Below are positions 45,608-53,102 of a DNA stretch of 64,000 nucleotides, in pieces; the first letter of the stretch is position 1, and every line of letters starts with the position of its first letter. The DNA lies in contig SJPJ01000001.1 of NCBI GenBank assembly GCA_007859835.1, positions 950,453-1,014,452 on the forward strand, read 5' to 3'. The notes beneath the pieces were generated by a model. That model made no database searches. It saw only the letters and a list, made by a program, of their open reading frames with translations, and had not been told where the DNA came from. The stretch comes from Novipirellula herctigrandis. Lineage in GTDB: Bacteria > Planctomycetota > Planctomycetia > Pirellulales > Pirellulaceae. Both the position numbers and the translations under genes were made by a program.

Positions 45608-47533
45608 ATGTCAATCAGCAAAGCACGTTCACAAACCAAGCGTCACAATCGTCGTCTCTCACTGGAGTCACTCGAACATCGCCGCGTGCTTGCCGCCAGT
45701 TTTGGTTGGGACGGCCCAGGATTGGGAAGTGCCGAGTTGACGTATCATATTGCGAATTCGCCTAGCTCGCTCACTCAGGCGGAAACCGACACTGCAATCG
45801 AGACAGCTTTGGCGGCTTGGTCCGACGCCGCAGACATCACTTTCACGCCAACTGACCGGGCCGGGCTTGCTGATTCCATCGACATTTCGTTCACCAATAT
45901 TGACGGCTCCGCTGGCATACTGGCGCAAGCCTATTTCCCTGATGACGTGAACCCCACGCGACTTGCCGGCGACATCCAATTCGACACATCGGAATCGTGG
46001 GAAGTTGGCAACACGTTAGGCAACCGTGCATTTGATCTGGTATGGGTTGCCGCTCATGAAATTGGACACTCACTCGGGCTGGATCACCTGGACGGCGTCA
46101 GTAGCGTATTGGCGCCGTTTGTTTCGCCGAGCCAGGTTTTCACAACCCTAAGCAGTGTGGACGTCGCGGCAATCCAAAGTGTGTACGCTACGGCTGTCGA
46201 TTCAGGCGTCACGCCCGAAGAGGAAACTCCCGTCGACGAAACACCAACCGACGAAACACCAACCGACGAAGCCGATGACCCGACCGATCCCGGCGATTCG
46301 GACGACGATCCCTTCCCTCGACATCGCTGGCGGCGCGGCGGGCGTTTTCATCGATTTGGCGGGCGACTGGATGCCGATGTCCCCCAGTACCATAACTACA
46401 TCAACCCAATGGACGTCAACAATGACAATACCGTCAGCCCTCTCGATGCGCTGACCATCATCAACCAACTCAGCGATAGTAGTGACGAATCGATCGTCAC
46501 CGGGATGTGTGACGCGAACGGCGACGGAGAGATTACACCGCTTGACGCATTGTCAATCATCAATGCCATGAACCGCAGTGAAACCGTTCCAATGGTCTCG
46601 ATCAATATTGTGACAACGGAGGATACGGACACCGCAACGGAGGACACCGAGATACCCGTCGATGAATTGGATGAAACCGAGGCAATTGGCGACGAAAGCG
46701 ATGAAACCGAAACGCCGGTCGATGAATCCAATGACACCGAATCACCCGTCGATGACGTAGACGACTCCGACGATACGGAAACCCCCGTCGATAACGGTGG
46801 CATTATTGAAGACGAATCGGACGCTGACAACACGGATGATGATGACAACGCGGATGACGATGACAACACGGATGATGATGACAACACGGATGATGAAAAC
46901 GCGGATGATGAAAACGCGGATGACGATGGCGACGATCCAATCTGTGACGGTGAACATCATGGTCGTGGGAATCATGGTCGCGGGAATCATGGTCGCGGGA
47001 ATCATGGTCGCGGGAATCAGCATCGGACACGCTTCGGACGCCATGTCGGATTATTCCAAGCTGACGGCGAGAAGTTCTTAGATAAGTTCGATACGAATGA
47101 TGACAGCAGCCTATCCCAGGACGAAGTACCAGAAAAAATTTGGACGAAGCTCACTGAAAAGGGCGTCGATGCGGACGCCGACGACCTGATAACGCTCGAG
47201 GAACTCAGTGCTGCCATCACGACGGCGAGAGAAACAAAGTTCGCCGAACTCGATACGGACGCAGACGGATTACTGACCGAATCCGAGGTCGGAGAACGAA
47301 TCTGGTCGAAACTGTCCGATGCCGACGCGGATTCAGACCTTGGCGTTTCCCTCAGTGAAATCGGAACCTGGCTAGCCGATCGAAACACGGACGACTCAGG
47401 GAATACGGAACTGTCCGACACCGAACCGTCCGTGGCTGATCAGTTCGCGCAAGGTCGTGGTCACGAAAGCGGAATCGATCAAGTGTTCGCCCAAATCGGT
47501 CGCGGCTTTGCCGCTGCTAGACCACGACGGTAG
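45608..47533 (+). CDS. Exported matrixin-like metalloprotease with dockerin and EF-hand repeats
   Basis: I start it at ATG 45608 because the planctomycete LEPR-XLL-type signal (RRLSLESLEHRRVLAA) then sits near residues 17-33. The 641-aa protein has a matrixin-type zinc protease domain at about 35-200; HEIGHSLGLDH at 150-160 holds the three His ligands and the catalytic Glu. A dockerin-like pair of calcium loops follows at about 265-335 (DVNNDNTVSPLDAL, DANGDGEITPLDAL), then an Asp/Glu-rich stretch to 445, a GRGNH repeat at 451-470 and four EF-hand-like loops at about 490-600. It probably works outside the cell and depends on calcium. No cohesin gene is in the window. Confidence 0.82.
   Translation: MSISKARSQTKRHNRRLSLESLEHRRVLAASFGWDGPGLGSAELTYHIANSPSSLTQAETDTAIETALAAWSDAADITFTPTDRAGLADSIDISFTNIDGSAGILAQAYFPDDVNPTRLAGDIQFDTSESWEVGNTLGNRAFDLVWVAAHEIGHSLGLDHLDGVSSVLAPFVSPSQVFTTLSSVDVAAIQSVYATAVDSGVTPEEETPVDETPTDETPTDEADDPTDPGDSDDDPFPRHRWRRGGRFHRFGGRLDADVPQYHNYINPMDVNNDNTVSPLDALTIINQLSDSSDESIVTGMCDANGDGEITPLDALSIINAMNRSETVPMVSINIVTTEDTDTATEDTEIPVDELDETEAIGDESDETETPVDESNDTESPVDDVDDSDDTETPVDNGGIIEDESDADNTDDDDNADDDDNTDDDDNTDDENADDENADDDGDDPICDGEHHGRGNHGRGNHGRGNHGRGNQHRTRFGRHVGLFQADGEKFLDKFDTNDDSSLSQDEVPEKIWTKLTEKGVDADADDLITLEELSAAITTARETKFAELDTDADGLLTESEVGERIWSKLSDADADSDLGVSLSEIGTWLADRNTDDSGNTELSDTEPSVADQFAQGRGHESGIDQVFAQIGRGFAAARPRR
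46958..47017 (+). repeat. 15-bp tandem repeat encoding a GRGNH array
   Basis: Four copies of CATGGTCGCGGGAAT (the first with one change) start at 46958, 46973, 46988 and 47003 inside the matrixin gene and encode HGRGN repeats. Being a multiple of three, copy changes keep the frame. Confidence 0.9.
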
Positions 47534-47748
47534 TGACAGACGAGAACAACACAGACGAGCACAACTTTGACACCATTTCATTGCATCCCCATTATGTTGC
47601 GTGTACGAATGGCAACGTCCCGAGGGCCGTTGCCTGCACGTCCAAATGGGCGATTTAAAGAATCCGCACTTTTGTGTGGCGGTTTGCCTTTTCCTTCGCA
47701 ACTACCAACAATAAGAGCACTCATCTTATCTCCAACGCGGAAACGGCC

Positions 47749-48417
47749 ATGTCCATTGACTCTCTTGCCGCTCAACAAACCTCGAACTCTTGGGCTTCGG
47801 ACGCCACGTTTCACGACCTTCTCTGCCGAGCTCGAAGCGGCAACCGCGAAGCACTTGGCCAATTACTGCAATGGTACGGCAATTATCTAACGATTCTTGC
47901 CACCACTCAGCTCGACAATCGACTCCGCAGACGTGTCAATCCATCGGACATCGTCCAAGAGGCGATGTTAGCGGCCCATCAAGACTTTGCTGACTTTCGC
48001 GGGCAAAGCCAAGCGGAGTTACTCGGATGGCTTCGGCAAATTTTGATCCACACGCTGCATCGCGTCTACAACAAACATGTCAAAGCTGGTAAACGCGACA
48101 TTCGTCGTGAGGTTTCGATTCACCAAATCTCCGACCGACTCGAAAAGTCCGCCTACAACTTGACGGCAACAATCGCTGCGAATACGGATTCACCCAGTGC
48201 TCCGATGCAGAGACGTGAAAAGGCAGTTGAGTTTGCCGACCAATTGAGCGTTTTGAAGCCACAATACCGTGATGTGATCATTTACCGCATCTTGCAAGGT
48301 TTGTCGTTCGAGGAGATTGCGGAGCAAATGAATCGGTCCAATGGCGCCGTACGGATGCTGTGGCTAAGAGCGTTAGAGGCGTTCAAAACGCATGGAGACC
48401 TGGGCAATGATGGTTGA
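47749..48417 (+). CDS. Planctomycete-type ECF sigma factor, partner of a Ser/Thr kinase
   Basis: I start it at ATG 47749 (MSIDSLAAQQTSNSW), giving 222 aa. It belongs to the planctomycete-specific sigma subfamily (TIGR02984 type): ALGQLLQWYGNYL, NPSDIVQEAMLAAHQDFADF and the sigma4 segment LSFEEIAEQMNRSNGAVRMLW. Its 3' end overlaps the kinase gene by 11 bases when the kinase starts at 48407, so both proteins are made from one message and probably act together. In planctomycetes ECF sigma factors without anti-sigma partners are linked to Ser/Thr kinases; phosphorylation is a likely mode of control. Confidence 0.9.
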   Translation: MSIDSLAAQQTSNSWASDATFHDLLCRARSGNREALGQLLQWYGNYLTILATTQLDNRLRRRVNPSDIVQEAMLAAHQDFADFRGQSQAELLGWLRQILIHTLHRVYNKHVKAGKRDIRREVSIHQISDRLEKSAYNLTATIAANTDSPSAPMQRREKAVEFADQLSVLKPQYRDVIIYRILQGLSFEEIAEQMNRSNGAVRMLWLRALEAFKTHGDLGNDG

Positions 48418-50965
48418 TAACATTGACTGCGACACCAGTCTCGAACCGGCACCTCTTCGTGAATTAAGCGAGGATCAAAAGGCACGGCTGACCGAACAAC
48501 TCGACCGATACCTTTGCGGGCTCGAACAAGGTGAACCAATCGATGCGAGCGTCATCACAGCGGAACATCCCGATTTAGCAGATGTGTTCTCGCTGTACCT
48601 CGAAAAGCTCGATTCGCTTTATGGAGTCGCTGTCGGGTTCGCGGCTGCGCCAAAGCCCAATTCGGAATCGATGACCTTGGGCGATTTCACGATTGTTCGT
48701 GAGATCGGTCGCGGTGGAATGGGAGTTGTCTATGAAGCGACTCAGCGATCATTGAATCGACGGGTTGCGATAAAACTACTGCCGATGGCGTCACTGTTGG
48801 ATTCACGGCAAATTGCAAGATTCAAAAACGAGGCTCACGCCGCCGGCCTGCTTCAGCATCCCAACATCGTGCCAGTCCATAGTGTTGGCACCGACCGCGG
48901 AATGCACTACTACGCCATGCAGTACATTGATGGTGAATCGATCGAACAATGGGTTAGCGAACAAGTCGCAGCATCAGCGAACTTCGATGACACCGGACGA
49001 CATTTCGAAGTCGACGCTAAGCAGGTCACAGAGTGGGCGATCGACGTCGCCGAGGCTCTACACGCGGCCCATGAAACGGGCGTCGTTCACCGTGACGTCA
49101 AACCGTCCAACTTGATGCTTGACAAACAGGGAAAAATTTGGATCACCGACTTTGGACTCGCACGCTGTCAAACCGAAGTGTCGCTGACTCAATCGGGCGA
49201 TCTGATTGGTACGATGCGATACATGAGCCCCGAGCAAGCTCGTGGTCAACTCGCACTCGTTGACGGACGATCGGACATTTACTCGTTAGCGGCAACGTTG
49301 TACGAGATGCTTACGCTGCAGCCAGCGCACCAGGGTGGCGATGCACCCACGCTTTTGAAAATGATCGACGAACGAGAAGTCACACCGCTGCGGCAACTTC
49401 GCGGTGACTTGCCACGTGACCTAGAAACGGTGATTGCCAAAGCGATGTCAAAAGGCCGCGATGGTCGTTACGAAACGGCCGAAGCATTCGCCGATGACCT
49501 TCGCCGCGTTGTCGAGGGGGAACCAACGTTCGCCCGCCCACCGACCGTAACCGATCGAATCTCGCGTTGGGCGTCTAAACATCGACAAGGAGTCTTGGTA
49601 TCCATCTTGGCAGTAGCACTAGGTTTTGTCGGTTTGGCGGTTAGCACAGCAACGATTGCTGCAAAAAATCAGATTATCGCCTCATCGGCGCTGCGAAATG
49701 AACGTGCCGAAAAATTGTCTCGCGGCGCAGTCGATCGATTGGGGTCGCAAATGGCAGAATTATTAGCTGACATTCCTGCCGCTGGCCCCGTTCGCCGCCA
49801 ACTGCTATCGGAAACGCTTGACTACTACCAAACCTTTGCCAAGCAAGCTGGGAATGATCCCGAGTTGCGAGAAGATCTTGCGATTACCTACGGTAAAATC
49901 GGTAATTTCCAGAGTGAACTAGGACAAAACGAGGCAGCCGTTGACTCGCTTGTTCGGTCGGAGCAACTGTATGCTGACCTTGTTGCCGTGCACCCCGACA
50001 ACGCTCAAATGCAACTGGATTGGTCGACCAGCCAAAACAATTTGGCGCAGTCGCTCCAGACCAGTGGGCGACTCGAAGAAGCCGCCCGCTATTTTGCAAA
50101 AGCGATCGTAACGCAAAAGCAGCTAATGAAATCCGATCAATTGGTGCGGCGGCCGCTTGCAACCACGCTGAATAACCTTGGTCTATTGCTCGCCCAGACC
50201 GAAGCAATCGCCGAAGCGGAGCGTACGTATCTTGAGGCGATCGCATTGCTTGACAATGCAACGACGAACGCAAACGTGACGGAACCGATGTATGACACGC
50301 GTCACTTGGACGCCCCCGTTTTAGAGGACTTCGCAACAACTGCGAACATCCTAACGAATCTCGCCGGCCTGTTGGCCCAGCACGCACCGGATCGGGCGGT
50401 GCGGTATGCTCGCCAAGCCCTGACCCAGCAAACCAAGGCCCTCGAGTCCGACCGCCGAAACACAAAACTTGCGACTCAAGCAATCGTGACCCTCAACACG
50501 CTCGGTTCCGCTCAATCTCGGAACCAGCAAAATGACGCGTCGATCGATACATTTCATCGTGCGATCGAAATTGGCGAACAATTGTTAGCATGGTGGCCTG
50601 AACAACCAACGTACCGACGTGATCTCGTCATCAGCTTGAACCATCTCGGTCTCTCGCTTTCAAAGTCCGGCAAACTTGCCGAAGCACGCAGTGCCTTCGA
50701 GCAAGCATTGGCACACGAACGTCCACTCGCGGAATCGTTCGCCGGTGACGCGGAAACACAAAGCATGCTTGGTGGTGTGCTGAACAATTTCGGGTTCCTG
50801 CAACAACAATTGGGCGACATCGACGGTGCCGCGGAATCATACCGCCAAGCAATCAATGCTCAATCGACCGCTGTTCGGCTCGCCCCCGAAGTTGGCCGGT
50901 ATCAGGAGTACCTTAGGAAACACGAAGAGAACTTCGCAGCAGCAGTCAAAGGAGCGGCGTCATGA
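48407..50965 (+). CDS. Transmembrane Ser/Thr protein kinase with TPR-like sensor half
   Basis: I start it at ATG 48407, since GGAG lies 8-9 bases upstream; an ATG at 48392 is also open. The 852-aa protein has a PknB-type kinase domain at about 90-380: GRGGMGVVYEA near 102, VAIKLLP near 121, HRDVKPSN near 229, DFGLA near 249 and SPEQARG near 270. All catalytic residues are present. A TM segment lies at about 394-418 (VSILAVALGFVGLAVSTAT), and the remaining 430 residues are tetratricopeptide-like helices (LGLLLAQTEAIAEAERTYLEA), probably outside the membrane. It overlaps the sigma gene before it and, by 4 bases, the LEPR-XLL gene after it, so a sensor-kinase-sigma module is likely. Confidence 0.9.
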   Translation: MMVDNIDCDTSLEPAPLRELSEDQKARLTEQLDRYLCGLEQGEPIDASVITAEHPDLADVFSLYLEKLDSLYGVAVGFAAAPKPNSESMTLGDFTIVREIGRGGMGVVYEATQRSLNRRVAIKLLPMASLLDSRQIARFKNEAHAAGLLQHPNIVPVHSVGTDRGMHYYAMQYIDGESIEQWVSEQVAASANFDDTGRHFEVDAKQVTEWAIDVAEALHAAHETGVVHRDVKPSNLMLDKQGKIWITDFGLARCQTEVSLTQSGDLIGTMRYMSPEQARGQLALVDGRSDIYSLAATLYEMLTLQPAHQGGDAPTLLKMIDEREVTPLRQLRGDLPRDLETVIAKAMSKGRDGRYETAEAFADDLRRVVEGEPTFARPPTVTDRISRWASKHRQGVLVSILAVALGFVGLAVSTATIAAKNQIIASSALRNERAEKLSRGAVDRLGSQMAELLADIPAAGPVRRQLLSETLDYYQTFAKQAGNDPELREDLAITYGKIGNFQSELGQNEAAVDSLVRSEQLYADLVAVHPDNAQMQLDWSTSQNNLAQSLQTSGRLEEAARYFAKAIVTQKQLMKSDQLVRRPLATTLNNLGLLLAQTEAIAEAERTYLEAIALLDNATTNANVTEPMYDTRHLDAPVLEDFATTANILTNLAGLLAQHAPDRAVRYARQALTQQTKALESDRRNTKLATQAIVTLNTLGSAQSRNQQNDASIDTFHRAIEIGEQLLAWWPEQPTYRRDLVISLNHLGLSLSKSGKLAEARSAFEQALAHERPLAESFAGDAETQSMLGGVLNNFGFLQQQLGDIDGAAESYRQAINAQSTAVRLAPEVGRYQEYLRKHEENFAAAVKGAAS

Positions 50966-52248
50966 ACAACTCAATTCCCTCTCGCGTCCTGATGCTCGAA
51001 CAACTGGAAGCCCGTTGTCTGCTAACTGGCGGAATGCTGTCACACTCTATCACAAATCGTTTCCTCGACGACCAGGCAAATCACTCCCAAGAAGTTCAAA
51101 CAAACCATTCTCGAGACGTTCAAAGCAGATCAAATCGCAGCGTGATCGGACCACGCTTTCATGACGCGCAGCGCGGGGCGAAGTTCAACCGACCTAACGA
51201 TGGTCATGACAAACAAACAACGAATAGCGAACAGACACCCAGCGTGAACTCCGTTCAATTCAGCTTCATCTATGTTGCACCCACAGATCGCAACGCGAAT
51301 ACGGTACCATCGGAACGTCCAACTTCGAACAACACGTCACCAGCAGTAAACGCATCCCCTACCCTAAATGAAACGTCTATCAATTTGATTAGCAACGTCT
51401 CGACCGAAACTGGGGCAACCGATCCCATATCGAAAGACGAACTAAATCCGAAGGAACCCACAGCGAACGTCACGACTACATCGACCAATGATTCTACGTC
51501 GAGGCCTGAACGGCCCCCCACTTCACTGAAAGATTTTCAATCGATTGGCATTCAAGCGATTGAGTATGCCGAAATCGAGGCCGTTGATACAGGCGTTCCG
51601 GACACAGACGCGTCGGATCCAACCGTTTCAACGGACAACCTTTCCACATCCGACACGAATGCGACGATCGCACGCAGTGCCGGGGTGATCGACTCCCTTC
51701 CACTGCTTCGTCGCGAACTGAACCACGAGGCGGAACAATATCAGTCACAAGACCCTCAATCACCAGAATCCGATGAGGTATGGGAAATTGATCTCAACAC
51801 CATCCGACGATTGAAAGACACCGGCGCGGAGCCTGCGAAACCTTCCAACTTTGATCTTCGGGTCGATACCGCAAAACATACTGACCAAGTGATCGCGGGT
51901 TGGTTTGGAGCAACAACAGGGCTCATCGATTTGACTAGCAACCAAGAATTGGTACAGCACACAGACCAGTTCGCATCCTTCGTCGATGTCGTCTTGGACG
52001 CAACCGTTGGCATGCACCGCCGAGTCGAGCTAATCGCGGCGTCGGACGTATCGAACGTCCCCAGTGATATCCGCAGCAAGATATTGGCAGCAATCGCCGA
52101 CGAACAGCCCAAGCTATGGGATCCTTTGCATGAGGAACCGCCATTACGTGTATCCGCAGTCGCCTACCCCGGCGCCGTGATTGTGGCTAGCACCCTCGCC
52201 TTAACGGCCCACCGCCGCAAACAGGCTTTGCTTCAATCAACATCATGA
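50962..52248 (+). CDS. LEPR-XLL-type exported protein with C-terminal membrane segment
   Basis: The ATG at 50962 overlaps the kinase stop (ATGA). The 428-aa protein has VLMLEQLEARCLLTGG at residues 9-24, a planctomycete LEPR-XLL-like export signal. A long low-complexity segment rich in Thr, Ser, Asn and Asp (about 50-240) suggests a stalk exposed at the surface. Residues 270-390 form a more regular helical domain (LQHTDQFASFVDVVLDATVG-type). A short TM near 405-418 (AVIVASTLALTAHRRKQ) ends in basic residues. No catalytic motif. As the third overlapping gene after sigma and kinase, it is a candidate signal input or membrane tether for the kinase. Confidence 0.65.
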   Translation: MNNSIPSRVLMLEQLEARCLLTGGMLSHSITNRFLDDQANHSQEVQTNHSRDVQSRSNRSVIGPRFHDAQRGAKFNRPNDGHDKQTTNSEQTPSVNSVQFSFIYVAPTDRNANTVPSERPTSNNTSPAVNASPTLNETSINLISNVSTETGATDPISKDELNPKEPTANVTTTSTNDSTSRPERPPTSLKDFQSIGIQAIEYAEIEAVDTGVPDTDASDPTVSTDNLSTSDTNATIARSAGVIDSLPLLRRELNHEAEQYQSQDPQSPESDEVWEIDLNTIRRLKDTGAEPAKPSNFDLRVDTAKHTDQVIAGWFGATTGLIDLTSNQELVQHTDQFASFVDVVLDATVGMHRRVELIAASDVSNVPSDIRSKILAAIADEQPKLWDPLHEEPPLRVSAVAYPGAVIVASTLALTAHRRKQALLQSTS

Positions 52249-52335
52249 TGGAGAGTACTCGGTTGCCACAGCCGCCTTTTGGTTAGGACATTCCCAAACG
52301 GTTCGACAATCCGCTACAATTTGCGATTCAATTCA

Positions 52336-53016
52336 ATGGTCTTTCGGTTATGTACCACACCGTTGTTGTATCTGCTGGTTCTTCATGTGAATGTGAGTGT
52401 TTTGGAAACTTCCCATTGGGCGAATCAACCGACTGAGCGATTGCTCACTGCCGCTCGAGAGGGTGACCCAGAGGCACTTGGCGAATTGTTGGCAAATTAC
52501 CGTAAGTACCTTGTGTTCCTAGCCCGAACTCAACTGCATCATCATCTCCAAGCCAAAGCGGACCCCTCGGACTTGGCGCAAGAAGTCTGCTTGGCGGCCC
52601 ACGGCAATATCAAGGATTTTCGCGGCACCACACCTGAAGAATTCGCGGGCTGGCTGAGGGGAATTCTCTCGAATCTCCTGGCAATGCAACTAAGGAAATA
52701 TTTGGGAACACAAAAGCGTGATCCACGCTTGGAACAAACACTCAATCAGGGACTCAATAGTGCGTCAGGTTTCTTGCAATCTGGTATTGCGGGGGACGTG
52801 ACGTCACCGAGTCAGCACTTCGCTCGAAACGAAGCGTTCTTGCAGTTAGCCGAAGCATTGGAATCATTGCCGGAGGATTATCGTCAAGTGATTGTGCTGC
52901 GTCACGTGGATGGATTACCGTTTGCGGAGGTCGCTCGGATGATGAACCGTAGCGTCGACAGCGTTGAAAAACTATGGGTCCGCGGATTAGCGAAGCTGAA
53001 ACTCAAAATGACTTAG
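52336..53016 (+). CDS. Second planctomycete-type ECF sigma factor
   Basis: The conserved part begins with NQPTERLLTAAREGDPEAL and contains DPSDLAQEVCLAAHGNIKDF (sigma2) and GLPFAEVARMMNRSVDSVEKLW (sigma4), so it is of the same TIGR02984-like type as the sigma gene 4.6 kb upstream. The start is uncertain: TTG 52279, ATG 52336 and GTG codons at 52387/52393 are all in frame. I use ATG 52336; a TACAAT box at 52315-52320 could be a -10 element, which disfavours 52279. The gene lies 87 bases before the next Ser/Thr kinase gene, repeating the sigma-kinase order. Confidence 0.87.
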   Translation: MVFRLCTTPLLYLLVLHVNVSVLETSHWANQPTERLLTAAREGDPEALGELLANYRKYLVFLARTQLHHHLQAKADPSDLAQEVCLAAHGNIKDFRGTTPEEFAGWLRGILSNLLAMQLRKYLGTQKRDPRLEQTLNQGLNSASGFLQSGIAGDVTSPSQHFARNEAFLQLAEALESLPEDYRQVIVLRHVDGLPFAEVARMMNRSVDSVEKLWVRGLAKLKLKMT

Positions 53017-53102
53017 CGATTGACCGCAGCGACTTCCAAGCGTGTTTTCATTTTCATTGGTCAACGGTACTTGGCTGCCGCCGCAAAAGTTAGAGAAGCA
53101 TT

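Noticed and set aside
46396-47081. Long frames in other phases across the acidic and GRGNH repeat of the matrixin gene
   Set aside because: Repeats with a three-base period keep all frames open; the sense frame holds the dockerin and EF-hand motifs.
49884-50483. A 199-codon minus-strand frame inside the first kinase gene
   Set aside because: It is antisense to the TPR-like half of an intact kinase gene and has no domain of its own.
52279-52335. TTG start for the second kinase-linked sigma factor
   Set aside because: The added N-terminus is hydrophobic and unlike sigma factors, and a TACAAT box lies inside it.
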